DNA of 64,000 nt, taken from assembly GCF_004341105.1 (NCBI RefSeq), contig NZ_SLZK01000003.1, positions 62,001 to 126,000 of the forward strand, read 5' to 3'. Positions within the stretch are counted from its first letter, which is position 1; the number at the start of each line of letters is the position of its first letter. The DNA is from Rhizobium sp. BK418. Its GTDB lineage: Bacteria > Pseudomonadota > Alphaproteobacteria > Rhizobiales > Rhizobiaceae. The translations under genes and the position numbers were made by a program. Of the stretch, positions 1-7,730 are shown one piece after another. Under the pieces are notes generated by a model. That model made no database searches. It was given only the letters and a program-made list of their open reading frames with translations, and was not told the DNA's origin.

Positions 1-246
1 CGAGAGGCCCTTGCCGACGCGGCGATAGGAAGACAGGCCGGTGATATCGTCGCCGCCGAGCAGGATCTGGCCGCTGTTCGGCGACAGAACGCCGGTCAGC
101 AGGTTGATGATCGTGGTCTTGCCGGCGCCATTTGGGCCGATCAGGGCGTGGCGAGCGCCCTGGCGAACCTGCAGCGAGACATCGTTAGTGGCGACGAAGC
201 CGCCGAAACGTTTGACGAGATGACGGGTTTCGAGGGCGAGCGTCAT
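1..246 (-). CDS. livG: Branched-chain amino-acid ABC transporter ATP-binding protein LivG (N-terminal part, runs off the window)
   Basis: Only the first 82 codons are inside the window. The start ATG (246-244) overlaps the stop of livM as ATGA, the usual coupling in Liv operons. The protein begins MTLALETRHLVKRFGG and carries the Walker A motif GPNGAGKT at about residues 37-44, followed by LLTGVLSPNSG and DDITGL, typical of LivG rather than LivF. It would hydrolyse ATP at the inner membrane to power uptake through LivH/LivM. The Walker B and signature motifs lie outside the window. A livF gene would be expected further downstream but cannot be seen. Confidence 0.9.
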   Translation of the reverse strand, partial: MTLALETRHLVKRFGGFVATNDVSLQVRQGARHALIGPNGAGKTTIINLLTGVLSPNSGQILLGGDDITGLSSYRRVGKGLS

Positions 247-1277
247 TTGCTTTCCTCCGCGACGGCGTGCTGTACCCGGGCCTCGCGCTTGCGCGCCGAG
301 CCCGGCAGGAGGGTTTGCCAGCGTGTCAGACGCTCGCGGCCGATCAGAACCATGATGATGAGCACGAGGCCGATCCAGAACATCCAATATTGCGGTGTGA
401 TGACTGATAGCCAGTTGCGCAGAATGGAGAATACGACCGCGCCGAAGACGCCGCCATAGAGATAACCGACGCCGCCAATGACGAGCACCAGCAGCACCTC
501 GGCTGAGCGGTGGAAGGCGAGTACGTCAGGCGAGACGAAGCTGGTTGTCTGGGTCAGCAGCGCGCCGGCGATGCCGGCATATACGGCCGAGATCGTGTAA
601 ATCGCGACGATGCGACGGGTGGGCGAAATGCCGAGCATGGAGGCGCGGCGCTGGTTGCGCTTGATCGCCTTCAGCGACAGGCCAAAGGGCGAATTGACGA
701 TGCGGCGGGCGACATAGATCAGAATGACAAGCACGATCAGGCAGTAAATGTAGCCGGTCCGGCCCCAGAGATCGAATTCGAAATAACCGAGGATCGGGTT
801 CAGCATCACACCGCTCAGTCCGTCGGCGCCGCCGGTGAGCCAGGCTGCCTGATTGACGACTTCAGCGAGCAGCATTGCGACGCCAAAGGTGGTCATGAGG
901 CGCGTCAGATCGGAGCCCCGCAGGATGAGGAAGCTCGTCAGGAATCCGAAGAGGCCACTGGCGAGGCCGGCTGCCAGCAGGCCGATAACCGGCTCGCCGG
1001 AGACATGGATGGCAAAGAGGCCGGCCGTATAGGCTCCGAGGCCGAACAAGGCGGCATGGCCGAGTGAAATGATACCGGCATAACCGAGGATGAGATCCAG
1101 TGAGATCGCAAAGAGCGCCAGGATAGCTATCTCCGTCAGGATCAGCATTTGCGACGGCAGGACGAAGATTGCGGCAATAGCGACCAGCCAGAGGGCAAAT
1201 TCCCAGATTTGCCAGCGGTCGGCGCGCATCAAGAGCCCCATGGCTTCCTTGGAGGCGTTGTTGCATTCGCCGCTCAT
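243..1277 (-). CDS. livM: Branched-chain amino-acid ABC transporter permease LivM
   Basis: A 344-residue, highly hydrophobic protein with about 8-10 predicted membrane segments. It carries the LivM family signature region (LDLILGYAGIISLGHAALFGLGAY, here around residues 60-83). It forms the inner-membrane channel with LivH. The start ATG overlaps the livH stop by four bases (ATGA), and a GGGAGG ribosome site lies 7 bases upstream within livH. About 20 extra polar residues precede the first membrane segment, and the tail is basic. The order livK-livH-livM-livG is the standard one. The substrate may be any branched-chain or related amino acid; the sequence does not say. Confidence 0.9.
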   Translation of the reverse strand: MSGECNNASKEAMGLLMRADRWQIWEFALWLVAIAAIFVLPSQMLILTEIAILALFAISLDLILGYAGIISLGHAALFGLGAYTAGLFAIHVSGEPVIGLLAAGLASGLFGFLTSFLILRGSDLTRLMTTFGVAMLLAEVVNQAAWLTGGADGLSGVMLNPILGYFEFDLWGRTGYIYCLIVLVILIYVARRIVNSPFGLSLKAIKRNQRRASMLGISPTRRIVAIYTISAVYAGIAGALLTQTTSFVSPDVLAFHRSAEVLLVLVIGGVGYLYGGVFGAVVFSILRNWLSVITPQYWMFWIGLVLIIMVLIGRERLTRWQTLLPGSARKREARVQHAVAEESK

Positions 1278-2134
1278 CGGCCGCCCTCCCGGGAGAAGAG
1301 GCCATGGGGCCGCAGGATCAGCACAAGGATCATGACGGCGTAGATGATGAAGGCGCCGAGCTGTGGAACGTAATATTTGCCGGCGACATCGGCGATGCCG
1401 AGCAGGAGCGCGGCAATGAAGGGGCCAGTGATGGACGAGGTGCCGCCGACAGTGACGACGATCATGAAATAGATCAGATATTTCAGCGGAAAGTTCGGAT
1501 CGAGGCCGAGCAGTTCAGTGCCAAGCGCACCGCCGAGGCCGGCAAGGCCGGAGCCGAGTGCGAAGGTCAGCGCGAAAATGACGGATACGTTGATGCCCAA
1601 ACCACGAGCGACGCGCCCGTCATCGACGGCAGCGCGCAGCTGGCTGCCGAAACGGGTGCGGGTGAGCGCCAGTTGCAGCGCGATGGTCAGCACCGCGCAG
1701 ATAACAATGATGAAGAGCCGGTAGCGGCCGATATCGATGCCCAAAAAGCCAAAGCGGCCGCTGAGTTCCGGCGGCAGATTGATGAGCTGCTGCTGGCCCC
1801 CCATGAAATAGTCGATTGCTGCGATCGACATGAAGACGAGACCGATGGAGAAGAGCACCTGATCGAGATGCGATGACGAATAGAGGCGGCGGTAGAGCAG
1901 CCGTTCGAGTGCTACTCCGACAAGTGCTGTTACAATGAAGGCGGCTGGCAGGCACCAGTAGAAGGAGATGCCGTAGCGGTTCATCATGATAACGGTGATG
2001 TAGCCGCCGGCCATCGCGAAGGCGCCATGCGCGAGATTGACGAAATTCATCAGGCCCAGCGTGACCGACAATCCGCAGGCGAGAACAAAGAGAAGCATGC
2101 CATAGGCGATGCCGTCGAACAGGATTGTCAGCAT
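1274..2134 (-). CDS. livH: Branched-chain amino-acid ABC transporter permease LivH
   Basis: 286 residues, almost entirely hydrophobic, with about 8 membrane segments. The LivH hallmark (GLMNFVNLAHGAFAMAGGY) is at about residues 28-46. It pairs with LivM to form the permease dimer. A GAGG ribosome site stands 4 bases before the ATG. The gene is separated from the upstream substrate-binding-protein gene by 53 bases that contain a strong hairpin, which probably lets the binding protein be made in excess over the membrane parts (inference). Confidence 0.9.
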   Translation of the reverse strand: MLTILFDGIAYGMLLFVLACGLSVTLGLMNFVNLAHGAFAMAGGYITVIMMNRYGISFYWCLPAAFIVTALVGVALERLLYRRLYSSSHLDQVLFSIGLVFMSIAAIDYFMGGQQQLINLPPELSGRFGFLGIDIGRYRLFIIVICAVLTIALQLALTRTRFGSQLRAAVDDGRVARGLGINVSVIFALTFALGSGLAGLGGALGTELLGLDPNFPLKYLIYFMIVVTVGGTSSITGPFIAALLLGIADVAGKYYVPQLGAFIIYAVMILVLILRPHGLFSREGGR

Positions 2135-2152
2135 GAGACCTCACTGCATCAA

Positions 2153-2174
2153 GCGGCGGAATTGCTTCCGCCGC
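2153..2174 (-). other. Intercistronic hairpin between livK-like gene and livH
   Basis: Perfect 9-bp stem GCGGCGGAA / TTCCGCCGC with a TTGC loop, 14 bases after the stop of the binding-protein gene. No T-run follows on the minus strand, so it is better read as a partial attenuator or 3' mRNA stabiliser than as a full terminator. Confidence 0.6.
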
Positions 2175-2187
2175 CTGCTTCCTAGGC

Positions 2188-3363
2188 TTACTTGGAAGCC
2201 GTATTCGGATCGTGGATCTTCGGATAAGTCGCGAACTCGACATTGTAGAGCTCGCCATTCTTCTCCTTGACCTCGCGCATGTAAATATCTTGCACGATGT
2301 CGCGGGTATCAGGGTCGATGGTGATCGGGCCGCGCGGGCTGACGAACTCCATGCCCTTCATGGCTTCGACGAGCTTGGTTCCGTCCGTATCGCCACCGGT
2401 CTTTTCAAGCGCGGCATAGGCGACATGCATAGCGTCATAACCGCCAACCGACATGAAGTTCGGGCGCATGTTCTTGTTGGCCTTGCGGACTTCGGCGACG
2501 AAAGCCTTATTTTCCGGGCTGTCGTGATCGGTCGAATAGAAATGACCTGTTATGACGCCCTTGGCCGCCAGGCCCATGCCGTTCAGCAGATCGTCATCAG
2601 TCACGTCGCCGGTGGCGATCAGCTTGATGCCGGCATCTGCGAGGCCACGATCGACGAACTGCTTCATGAAGATCGCGCCGACGCCTGAAGGCACGAAGAC
2701 GAAGAGGGCATCAGGCTTCGCATCGCGCACACGCTGAAGGAAGGGTGCGAAATCCGGGTTCTGCAGGGGGACGCGGAGCGCTTCGACAACCGTGCCGCCT
2801 TCCTTCTTGAACTGATCGGTGAAGCCCTTTTCGATGTCGATGCCCGGACCGTAGTCGGTCACCAGCGTGACGACGCGCTTCAGGTTGTTCTGGACGGCCC
2901 AGGTGGCGACCGGCACGGCGGATTGCGGGCCGGCCATCGAAGTGCGCACGAAATAAGGCGATTGCTTCATGATGGCGGAAGTCGTGGCCGAGGTGATGAT
3001 CGCCGGGATTTTTGCCTGGTTGAGAACCGGGGCGACGCCCATGGCAAGCGGCGTGAGGCCGAAACCAACGAGCATCTTGACGCCGTCATTGACGACGAGT
3101 TCCTGGGCGATGCGGCGGGTCTGGTCGGCTGTGCCGGCATCGTCGCGCAGGACAAGCTCGATCTTCTTGCCTGCAACCGTATCGCCATTAATTGCCATGT
3201 ATGCGCGAGCGCCGGCCTCGACTTGGCGTCCGGTCGACGCAAAGGGACCCGTCATCGGCAGGATGACGCCGATCTTCACCGTTTCCTGCGCAAATGCAGG
3301 CACGCCGGCAAGCGTTGCGAGTGCCGCGCCGGCTATCAACAATCTTCTCGTAAACGAAATCAT
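2188..3363 (-). CDS. Branched-chain amino-acid-type ABC transporter periplasmic binding protein (LivK-like)
   Basis: 391 residues from the ATG at 3363, chosen because GGGAGGAG lies 5 bases upstream; a longer in-frame reading to 3378 has no such site. Residues 1-26 form a signal peptide ending PAFAQ. The mature part starts ETVKIGVILPMTGPFASTG, the opening of type-I periplasmic binding proteins of the Leu/Ile/Val (HAAT) family. First gene of the livK-H-M-G operon. The family also binds amides, aromatic acids and short fatty acids, so the ligand is open. The leader upstream contains an unusual hairpin and a GntR-type palindrome. Confidence 0.88.
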   Translation of the reverse strand: MISFTRRLLIAGAALATLAGVPAFAQETVKIGVILPMTGPFASTGRQVEAGARAYMAINGDTVAGKKIELVLRDDAGTADQTRRIAQELVVNDGVKMLVGFGLTPLAMGVAPVLNQAKIPAIITSATTSAIMKQSPYFVRTSMAGPQSAVPVATWAVQNNLKRVVTLVTDYGPGIDIEKGFTDQFKKEGGTVVEALRVPLQNPDFAPFLQRVRDAKPDALFVFVPSGVGAIFMKQFVDRGLADAGIKLIATGDVTDDDLLNGMGLAAKGVITGHFYSTDHDSPENKAFVAEVRKANKNMRPNFMSVGGYDAMHVAYAALEKTGGDTDGTKLVEAMKGMEFVSPRGPITIDPDTRDIVQDIYMREVKEKNGELYNVEFATYPKIHDPNTASK

Positions 3364-3426
3364 GTATACTCCTCCCATTGTTGCGCATCATATCTCTCTC
3401 CCGAAGATATGCCCGCGACCAGAACG

Positions 3427-3453
3427 TTTTTCCTCTCTCCTCCAGAGGAAAAA
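3427..3453 (-). promoter_or_regulatory. Leader hairpin of the liv operon with a GGAGGAG loop
   Basis: A perfect 10-bp inverted repeat (TTTTTCCTCT / AGAGGAAAAA) encloses a 7-base loop that reads GGAGGAG on the coding (minus) strand. It sits about 65-90 bases upstream of the start codon and its genuine GGGAGGAG site. No ATG follows the loop at ribosome-binding distance. A decoy ribosome site or a kissing-loop partner for an anti-Shine-Dalgarno RNA are possible roles (inference). Confidence 0.5.
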
Positions 3454-3484
3454 GCTGATGTCGCGAAATAGCTCAGCAACATCA

Positions 3485-3513
3485 ATGTATACATAAAACT
3501 TGACATGGCACAA
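3485..3513 (-). promoter_or_regulatory. Predicted liv operon promoter with GntR-type palindrome
   Basis: On the minus strand TTGTGC (3513-3508) and TATACA (3491-3486) are 16 bases apart. The perfect palindrome ATGTATACAT (3485-3494) covers the -10. Such TGTATACA sites are typical of GntR/FCD regulators. A partial copy (ATGTATAC, 3362-3369) overlaps the binding-protein start. Bases 3514-3696 between here and ppk2 hold nothing else that I recognise. Confidence 0.4.
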
Positions 3514-3696
3514 GCTGCCGCCGCCTGTCAGGTCCGCCATTTGGGTCCGATGAAACGGCCATAAAAGGCCTGATAGGTGGTGTCTTACGCCTCCAGATTT
3601 TGGGTTTGGCCGAAGCAAATTTTCGATCGTCGCAACTCTGTCATATAGCTATGGCGAGAACGTGCTTTATCGAGCAAATGGAATAGGGAGCGCGCC

Positions 3697-4605
3697 ATGA
3701 TCGAAAACACCCAGCTCGACCGTATCAAGAATGAAATTGCCGACAGCTTCGATGAGGAGCTGGAAATGCAGATGGAGGAGGACCGGCTTGACGAGCTCGT
3801 TGCCGAGGGGATGTCCGGTCCGGCGGAGCAGACGCTCGACCGCAAGCTCTATTTCCGCGAACTCTTCCGCCTGCAGCATGAACTGGTTCGTCTTCAGGAT
3901 TGGGTTCAGTACAAGAAGCTCAAGGTTGTCGTCCTCTTCGAAGGTCGCGACTCCGCTGGCAAGGGCGGCGCGATCAAGCGCGTGACCCAGCGCCTCAATC
4001 CGCGCGTCTGCCGCGTCGTGGCGCTTCCGGCGCCGACCGAACGCGAGCGGAATCAGTGGTATTTCCAGCGCTATACGCCGCATCTGCCGACGGCAGGCGA
4101 AATGGTGCTCTTCGACCGCAGCTGGTACAACCGTGCCGGCGTCGAGCGTGTCATGGGTTTCTGCACGAAGGACGAGCTGGAGGAGTTCTTTCGCTCCGTA
4201 CCGGAATTCGAGCGCATGCTGGTTCGTTCCGGCATCATCCTTATCAAGTACTGGTTCTCGATCACTGACGAGGAACAGGAATTCCGCTTCAACATGCGTA
4301 TTCACGATCCATTGAAGCAGTGGAAGCTGTCGCCGATGGACCTGCAAAGCCGAGTCCACTGGGAGGAGTATACAAAGGCCAAGGAAGAGATGCTGGACCG
4401 CACTCATATTCCGGAAGCGCCGTGGTGGGTCGTCCAGGCCGTGGACAAAAAGCGGGCACGTTTAAACTGCATCGCGCACCTGCTGACCCAGGTTCCCTAC
4501 GAGGATGTGCCGAAGGAAGCGATCGTCCTGCCCGAACGCGTGCGCCACGACGATTATCACCGCATTCCGGTTCCGCCAGAAATGTACGTTCCCGAAGTCT
4601 ATTGA
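3697..4605 (+). CDS. ppk2: Polyphosphate kinase 2 (PPK2)
   Basis: 302 residues. PPK2 enzymes move phosphate between polyphosphate and nucleoside mono- or diphosphates in the cytoplasm. The family core is clear: Walker A-like FEGRDSAGKGGAIKR (residues 81-95), PAPTERERNQWYFQRY (111-126) and the Walker B / lid motif LFDRSWYNRAGVERVMGFC (138-156). The single-domain length of about 300 fits class I PPK2. AGGGAG lies 8 bases before the ATG. It stands alone between two minus-strand transporter operons. A strong terminator hairpin follows. Confidence 0.93.
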   Translation: MIENTQLDRIKNEIADSFDEELEMQMEEDRLDELVAEGMSGPAEQTLDRKLYFRELFRLQHELVRLQDWVQYKKLKVVVLFEGRDSAGKGGAIKRVTQRLNPRVCRVVALPAPTERERNQWYFQRYTPHLPTAGEMVLFDRSWYNRAGVERVMGFCTKDELEEFFRSVPEFERMLVRSGIILIKYWFSITDEEQEFRFNMRIHDPLKQWKLSPMDLQSRVHWEEYTKAKEEMLDRTHIPEAPWWVVQAVDKKRARLNCIAHLLTQVPYEDVPKEAIVLPERVRHDDYHRIPVPPEMYVPEVY

Positions 4606-4613
4606 TTGAAAAG

Positions 4614-4638
4614 GCTGCTGCCGGAAACCGGCAGCAGC
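4614..4638. terminator. Hairpin terminator after ppk2
   Basis: Perfect 11-bp GC-rich stem (GCTGCTGCCGG / CCGGCAGCAGC) with an AAA loop, 8 bases after the ppk2 stop. Only TT follows on the plus strand; the minus strand runs into CTTTTC. It lies between the convergent ppk2 and permease genes and may act on both. Confidence 0.7.
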
Positions 4639-4642
4639 TTAG

Positions 4643-4736
4643 ACTGAAACGCGTCGCGGTCTTTCAGACTCGCTCGTACGCTCTCTTTTGCGCATGTTCC
4701 TATTGCAACGCCGCTGGGCACTTTTGCGACATATAC
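4643..4736. repeat. Degenerate rhizobial-type intergenic repeat
   Basis: Contains GCGTCGCGGTCTTTCAGACTCGC followed by a core (GCAACGCCGCTGGGCACTTTTGC) that matches the core shared by the other intergenic copies at 7643, 11103 and 56451. Resemblance to repeats common between genes in Rhizobium genomes is from memory. The unit fills almost the whole gap between ppk2 and the permease gene. Confidence 0.45.
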
Positions 4737-4737
4737 T

Positions 4738-5580
4738 TCAATGCGCCGACTGTTGCTTGGCGCGGGCGACGATCTGCGTCGGATTGACGAATTGCAGCGC
4801 GATGATCAGCCAGAAGAGTGTCGTCACCATATAGACCACAGCCATCGCGTCGATGGACTGGCCGGCCCGCACCCCTGAGGCAAAGACCGCATAATAGAGT
4901 GATACGACGAGGGTCTGGGTCTGCGGCCCCGATATCAGGAAGGTCAGCTCGAACATGGCGAGAGTGCGCACGAGCACCAGCAGCAGGGCGGCCAGCATGC
5001 CAGGCAGCAGGAGCGGCAGCAGGATGCGGATGAAAAGGCTCGTCGTGCCGGCGCCGAAGACGCGGGCGGCTGCCTCAATCCGTGGATCGATCTGCTCGAT
5101 GAAGGGGATCATGACGAGCACCACGAAGGGGAAGGACGGCACGAGGTTGATCAGTACCACGCCCCAAAAGGTGCCGCCAAGGCCGAACTGATAGAGCACG
5201 GTTGCGAGCGGAATGCCGTAGGTGAGCGGCGGGATCAGCAGCGGCAGCAGGAAGAGCAGAATGATGGCGCGCTTGCCGGGAAAATCGCGCCGAGCCAGCG
5301 CGTAAGCTGTCATCACACCAAGAATGCCGGAGATGATGACGACGATGAAAACCATCTCGAAAGTGACGATCAGCACGCTGGAAAGCTGGAACTCGCTCCA
5401 CGCGCTGAAATACCAGCGGTCGGTCCATCCGCGCGGCAACCATGTCCCGAGCCAGCGCGTTGCGAAGGAATTGAGGATAACGACCGCGATGACGGCAAGC
5501 AGATTGAGGACGAAAAGGCTGGCGAGCGCCCAGACGGCGAAGCGCCAGATCTTCGAGGTAAGGCCTTGGTCACGGATCAT
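4738..5580 (-). CDS. ABC transporter permease, spermidine/putrescine type (PotC-like)
   Basis: 280 residues with six predicted membrane segments. The binding-protein-dependent transport motif near residues 180-205 (EAAARVFGAGTTSLFIRILLPLLLPG) is the EAA loop that docks on the ATPase. Last gene of a four-gene minus-strand operon (binding protein, ATPase, permease 1, permease 2) and only 3 bases after the stop of permease 1. The family moves polyamines, iron, 2-aminoethylphosphonate or other small solutes; the substrate is not evident. Neighbourhood with uxuA is the only hint and it is weak. Confidence 0.85.
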   Translation of the reverse strand: MIRDQGLTSKIWRFAVWALASLFVLNLLAVIAVVILNSFATRWLGTWLPRGWTDRWYFSAWSEFQLSSVLIVTFEMVFIVVIISGILGVMTAYALARRDFPGKRAIILLFLLPLLIPPLTYGIPLATVLYQFGLGGTFWGVVLINLVPSFPFVVLVMIPFIEQIDPRIEAAARVFGAGTTSLFIRILLPLLLPGMLAALLLVLVRTLAMFELTFLISGPQTQTLVVSLYYAVFASGVRAGQSIDAMAVVYMVTTLFWLIIALQFVNPTQIVARAKQQSAH

Positions 5581-5583
5581 GGC

Positions 5584-6465
5584 TCAACCTTTCGTGCCGC
5601 CGGCGGGGCCGCGGTAGAAGAATGAACGTGCGCCGAGAACGGCGACGACAACGAAGAGCTCGACTCCACCCATGATGAGGGCGATTGCCGTGCCGTAGGA
5701 ATGGTCATATTGCTCGAAGGCGGCCTGATAGGCGGCGATCGAGATGACACGCGTCGGACCGGCCGGAGCACCGAGCAGGACTGCCGAGGGGAAGACGGCG
5801 AAGGCCTGCACGAAGGATAGGCAGAAAGTCACGGCAAGGCCCGGCACCAGGAGCGGCAGGAAAACGCGCGTGAAGCGCTGCCGCGCATTGGCGCCAAGTG
5901 TTGCTGCGGCCTGCTCGATCGCGGGATCAATGCCGGTGATGTAGGAAAGCGTCAGCAGGAAGGCGAAGGGGAAGCCGGTGATCAGCAACGAGGCGAAAAC
6001 ACCCCAGTAGTTGTTGGTGAGTTTGATCGGCGAATCCAGAATTCCGAAGAGCATGAGCGTCTGATTGAACCAGCCTCGTGGGCCGAGATAGGTCAAAAGG
6101 CCATCGGCGACGAAGACCGTACCAAGTGTGATCGGCAGCACGAGGATCGTTGTCAGCAGCCGCTGGCGGCGCATCAGGCGGACACGGAAGGCGACCGGGA
6201 TTGCGAAGGCGAGGTTGACGATCGTCACCGGTAGGGCGAGCCACATGGTATTGGCGATCGTGCCGTATTGGAACTGATCGGAGAAGAACTTCGCATAATT
6301 CTCGTACCAGGGCCCGCCATCCTTCGGTATGAGCGAGTCCGCCACCCCATAAACGAAGGGATAGATGAACAGGGCAATCATGAAGATCAGGCCCGGCAGC
6401 ACGAGCAGCGTCGTGCCGTCGAGGCCCTGCGCGGCGAGCCTGGTTTTCAGGGATGGGCCGCTCAT
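5584..6465 (-). CDS. ABC transporter permease, spermidine/putrescine type (PotB-like)
   Basis: 293 residues with about six membrane segments and the EAA loop EQAAATLGANARQRFTRVFLPLLVPG in the second half. The start ATG overlaps the ATPase stop by four bases (ATGA). It would pair with the downstream permease to form the channel. The long periplasmic stretch after the first membrane segment (LIPKDGGPWYENYAKFF and on) is usual for PotB/PhnV-type permeases. Confidence 0.85.
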   Translation of the reverse strand: MSGPSLKTRLAAQGLDGTTLLVLPGLIFMIALFIYPFVYGVADSLIPKDGGPWYENYAKFFSDQFQYGTIANTMWLALPVTIVNLAFAIPVAFRVRLMRRQRLLTTILVLPITLGTVFVADGLLTYLGPRGWFNQTLMLFGILDSPIKLTNNYWGVFASLLITGFPFAFLLTLSYITGIDPAIEQAAATLGANARQRFTRVFLPLLVPGLAVTFCLSFVQAFAVFPSAVLLGAPAGPTRVISIAAYQAAFEQYDHSYGTAIALIMGGVELFVVVAVLGARSFFYRGPAGGTKG

Positions 6466-7571
6466 GCCGCTGCCCCCTTGAAGACGAGCGCACGGCCCGC
6501 GGCTGGCTGCAGGGTGGCTGAAGAGCCGCGCGGCAGGGCATCATCGGCGCGGAAATAGAGCTCCGATCCATCCTTCGAGCGGGCCATGCCAAAGAAGGCG
6601 CGGCCCCGATATTCGGTGCTGGCGACAGTCACCGGGACCCCGGTGCCGTCGATGGTCGCGACGAGGTCTTCCGGACGTACCGAGAGAACGGCGGCATCGC
6701 CGACCTTGAGCGTATCGCGCATGGTTCCGCTCAGCCGCGCACCGGCGGCTTCGATTTCGGCTTCGTGGCCGGAGACGGAAATAACGCGACCGGGAATGCG
6801 GGTGCGGAAGCCCATGAAGTCAGCGACCTCCAGATTGACCGGACGCTGGTAGAGATCCTGAGGCGTCCCGATCTGCTGGATATGACCCTGGCTCATGACG
6901 ACGATACGGTCGGCAAGCGACAGCGCCTCGTCCTGGTCGTGAGTGACATAGATGGTCGTCGAGCCGATCTGATCGTGGATGCCGCGGATTTCGGCCCGCA
7001 TCTCCAGGCGCAGCTTGGCGTCCAGATTGGAGAGCGGTTCGTCCATCAGCACGATCGGCGGGCGGATGACGATCGCACGGGCAATGGCCACGCGCTGCTG
7101 CTGACCACCGGAGAGCTGGCCGGGCAATTTGTCCGCCTGGCTTTCAAGCCGCACGAGCGCCAGCGCATCGATGATGCGCTTGTCGGCTTCTGCGCCGCGA
7201 ATTCCCTGCATGGCAAGACCGAAGCCGACATTTTTGCGCACGCTCATGTGCGGGAAGAGGGCATAGCTCTGGAAGACCATGCCGAAGCCGCGCTTTTCCG
7301 GCTCCAATTGGTCGATACGATTACCGCCGAGGCGGATTTCGCCGCCGGACAGGCCAAGCAAGCCGGCGATGCAGTTCAGGGCTGTTGACTTGCCGCAGCC
7401 CGAGGGGCCGAGAAGCGCGATGAATTCGCCTGGTTCGATCGCGAGATCGATGCCGTCGAGGGCATTGTAGGCGCCAAAGGATCGCCTGATACCATCAAGC
7501 TCAAGTCGCGCATTCTTCCGCGATGACAGCGCTGCTGCGTTTTGAACCGGCAAAGTCAATACAATCTCCAT
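6462..7571 (-). CDS. ABC transporter ATP-binding protein (PotA-like)
   Basis: 369 residues. It shows Walker A GPSGCGKST (about 54-62), signature LSGGQQQR (about 153-160) and Walker B IVLMDEP, then a C-terminal TOBE-type regulatory domain (from about residue 245), which is the layout of PotA/UgpC-type ATPases. The ATG at 7571 has no good ribosome site. A TTG four codons inside (7559) has GGAG 6 bases upstream and may be the true start. It energises the two downstream permeases. Confidence 0.88.
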   Translation of the reverse strand: MEIVLTLPVQNAAALSSRKNARLELDGIRRSFGAYNALDGIDLAIEPGEFIALLGPSGCGKSTALNCIAGLLGLSGGEIRLGGNRIDQLEPEKRGFGMVFQSYALFPHMSVRKNVGFGLAMQGIRGAEADKRIIDALALVRLESQADKLPGQLSGGQQQRVAIARAIVIRPPIVLMDEPLSNLDAKLRLEMRAEIRGIHDQIGSTTIYVTHDQDEALSLADRIVVMSQGHIQQIGTPQDLYQRPVNLEVADFMGFRTRIPGRVISVSGHEAEIEAAGARLSGTMRDTLKVGDAAVLSVRPEDLVATIDGTGVPVTVASTEYRGRAFFGMARSKDGSELYFRADDALPRGSSATLQPAAGRALVFKGAAA

Positions 7572-7642
7572 TTATCGGCGGTCATAGCCGATAGAGCCTC
7601 TCCGTCTTTTTGAGTGGCGGAGATGCTCCATCTCTTTTCAAG

Positions 7643-7690
7643 CAATTCCGGATGCAAGACCGCTGCACATGTTTGCCGGAACTGTTTCAG
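7643..7690. repeat. Intergenic repeat copy (CAATTCCGG...TTCAG)
   Basis: Begins CAATTCCGGATGCAAGACC and ends TTTGCCGGAACTGTTTCAG; the two ends form an imperfect inverted repeat (TTCCGG / CCGGAA). The same layout recurs at 11103-11144 and 56451-56497. It lies between the binding-protein and ATPase genes of one operon, so it is transcribed. Confidence 0.55.
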
Positions 7691-7694
7691 AAAT

Positions 7695-7717
7695 CCGGCG
7701 CCGGAAGCCGGCGCCGG
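7695..7717 (-). other. Intercistronic hairpin after the Pot-type binding-protein gene
   Basis: CCGGCGCCGG, loop AAG, CCGGCGCCGG: a perfect 10-bp stem 14 bases downstream of the binding-protein stop and 124 bases before the ATPase gene. ATTTCTG follows on the minus strand, so partial termination or mRNA protection is plausible. It gives the binding protein a separate 3' end. Confidence 0.6.
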
Positions 7718-7730
7718 GTCGTTTCGACAA

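Noticed and set aside
3188..3391. 67-codon frame with a good ribosome site (GGGAGAGAG) just upstream of the liv binding-protein gene
   Set aside because: It overlaps the binding-protein gene in another frame and its product is basic and repetitive, as shadow frames are. A leader peptide is not excluded, but nothing supports it.
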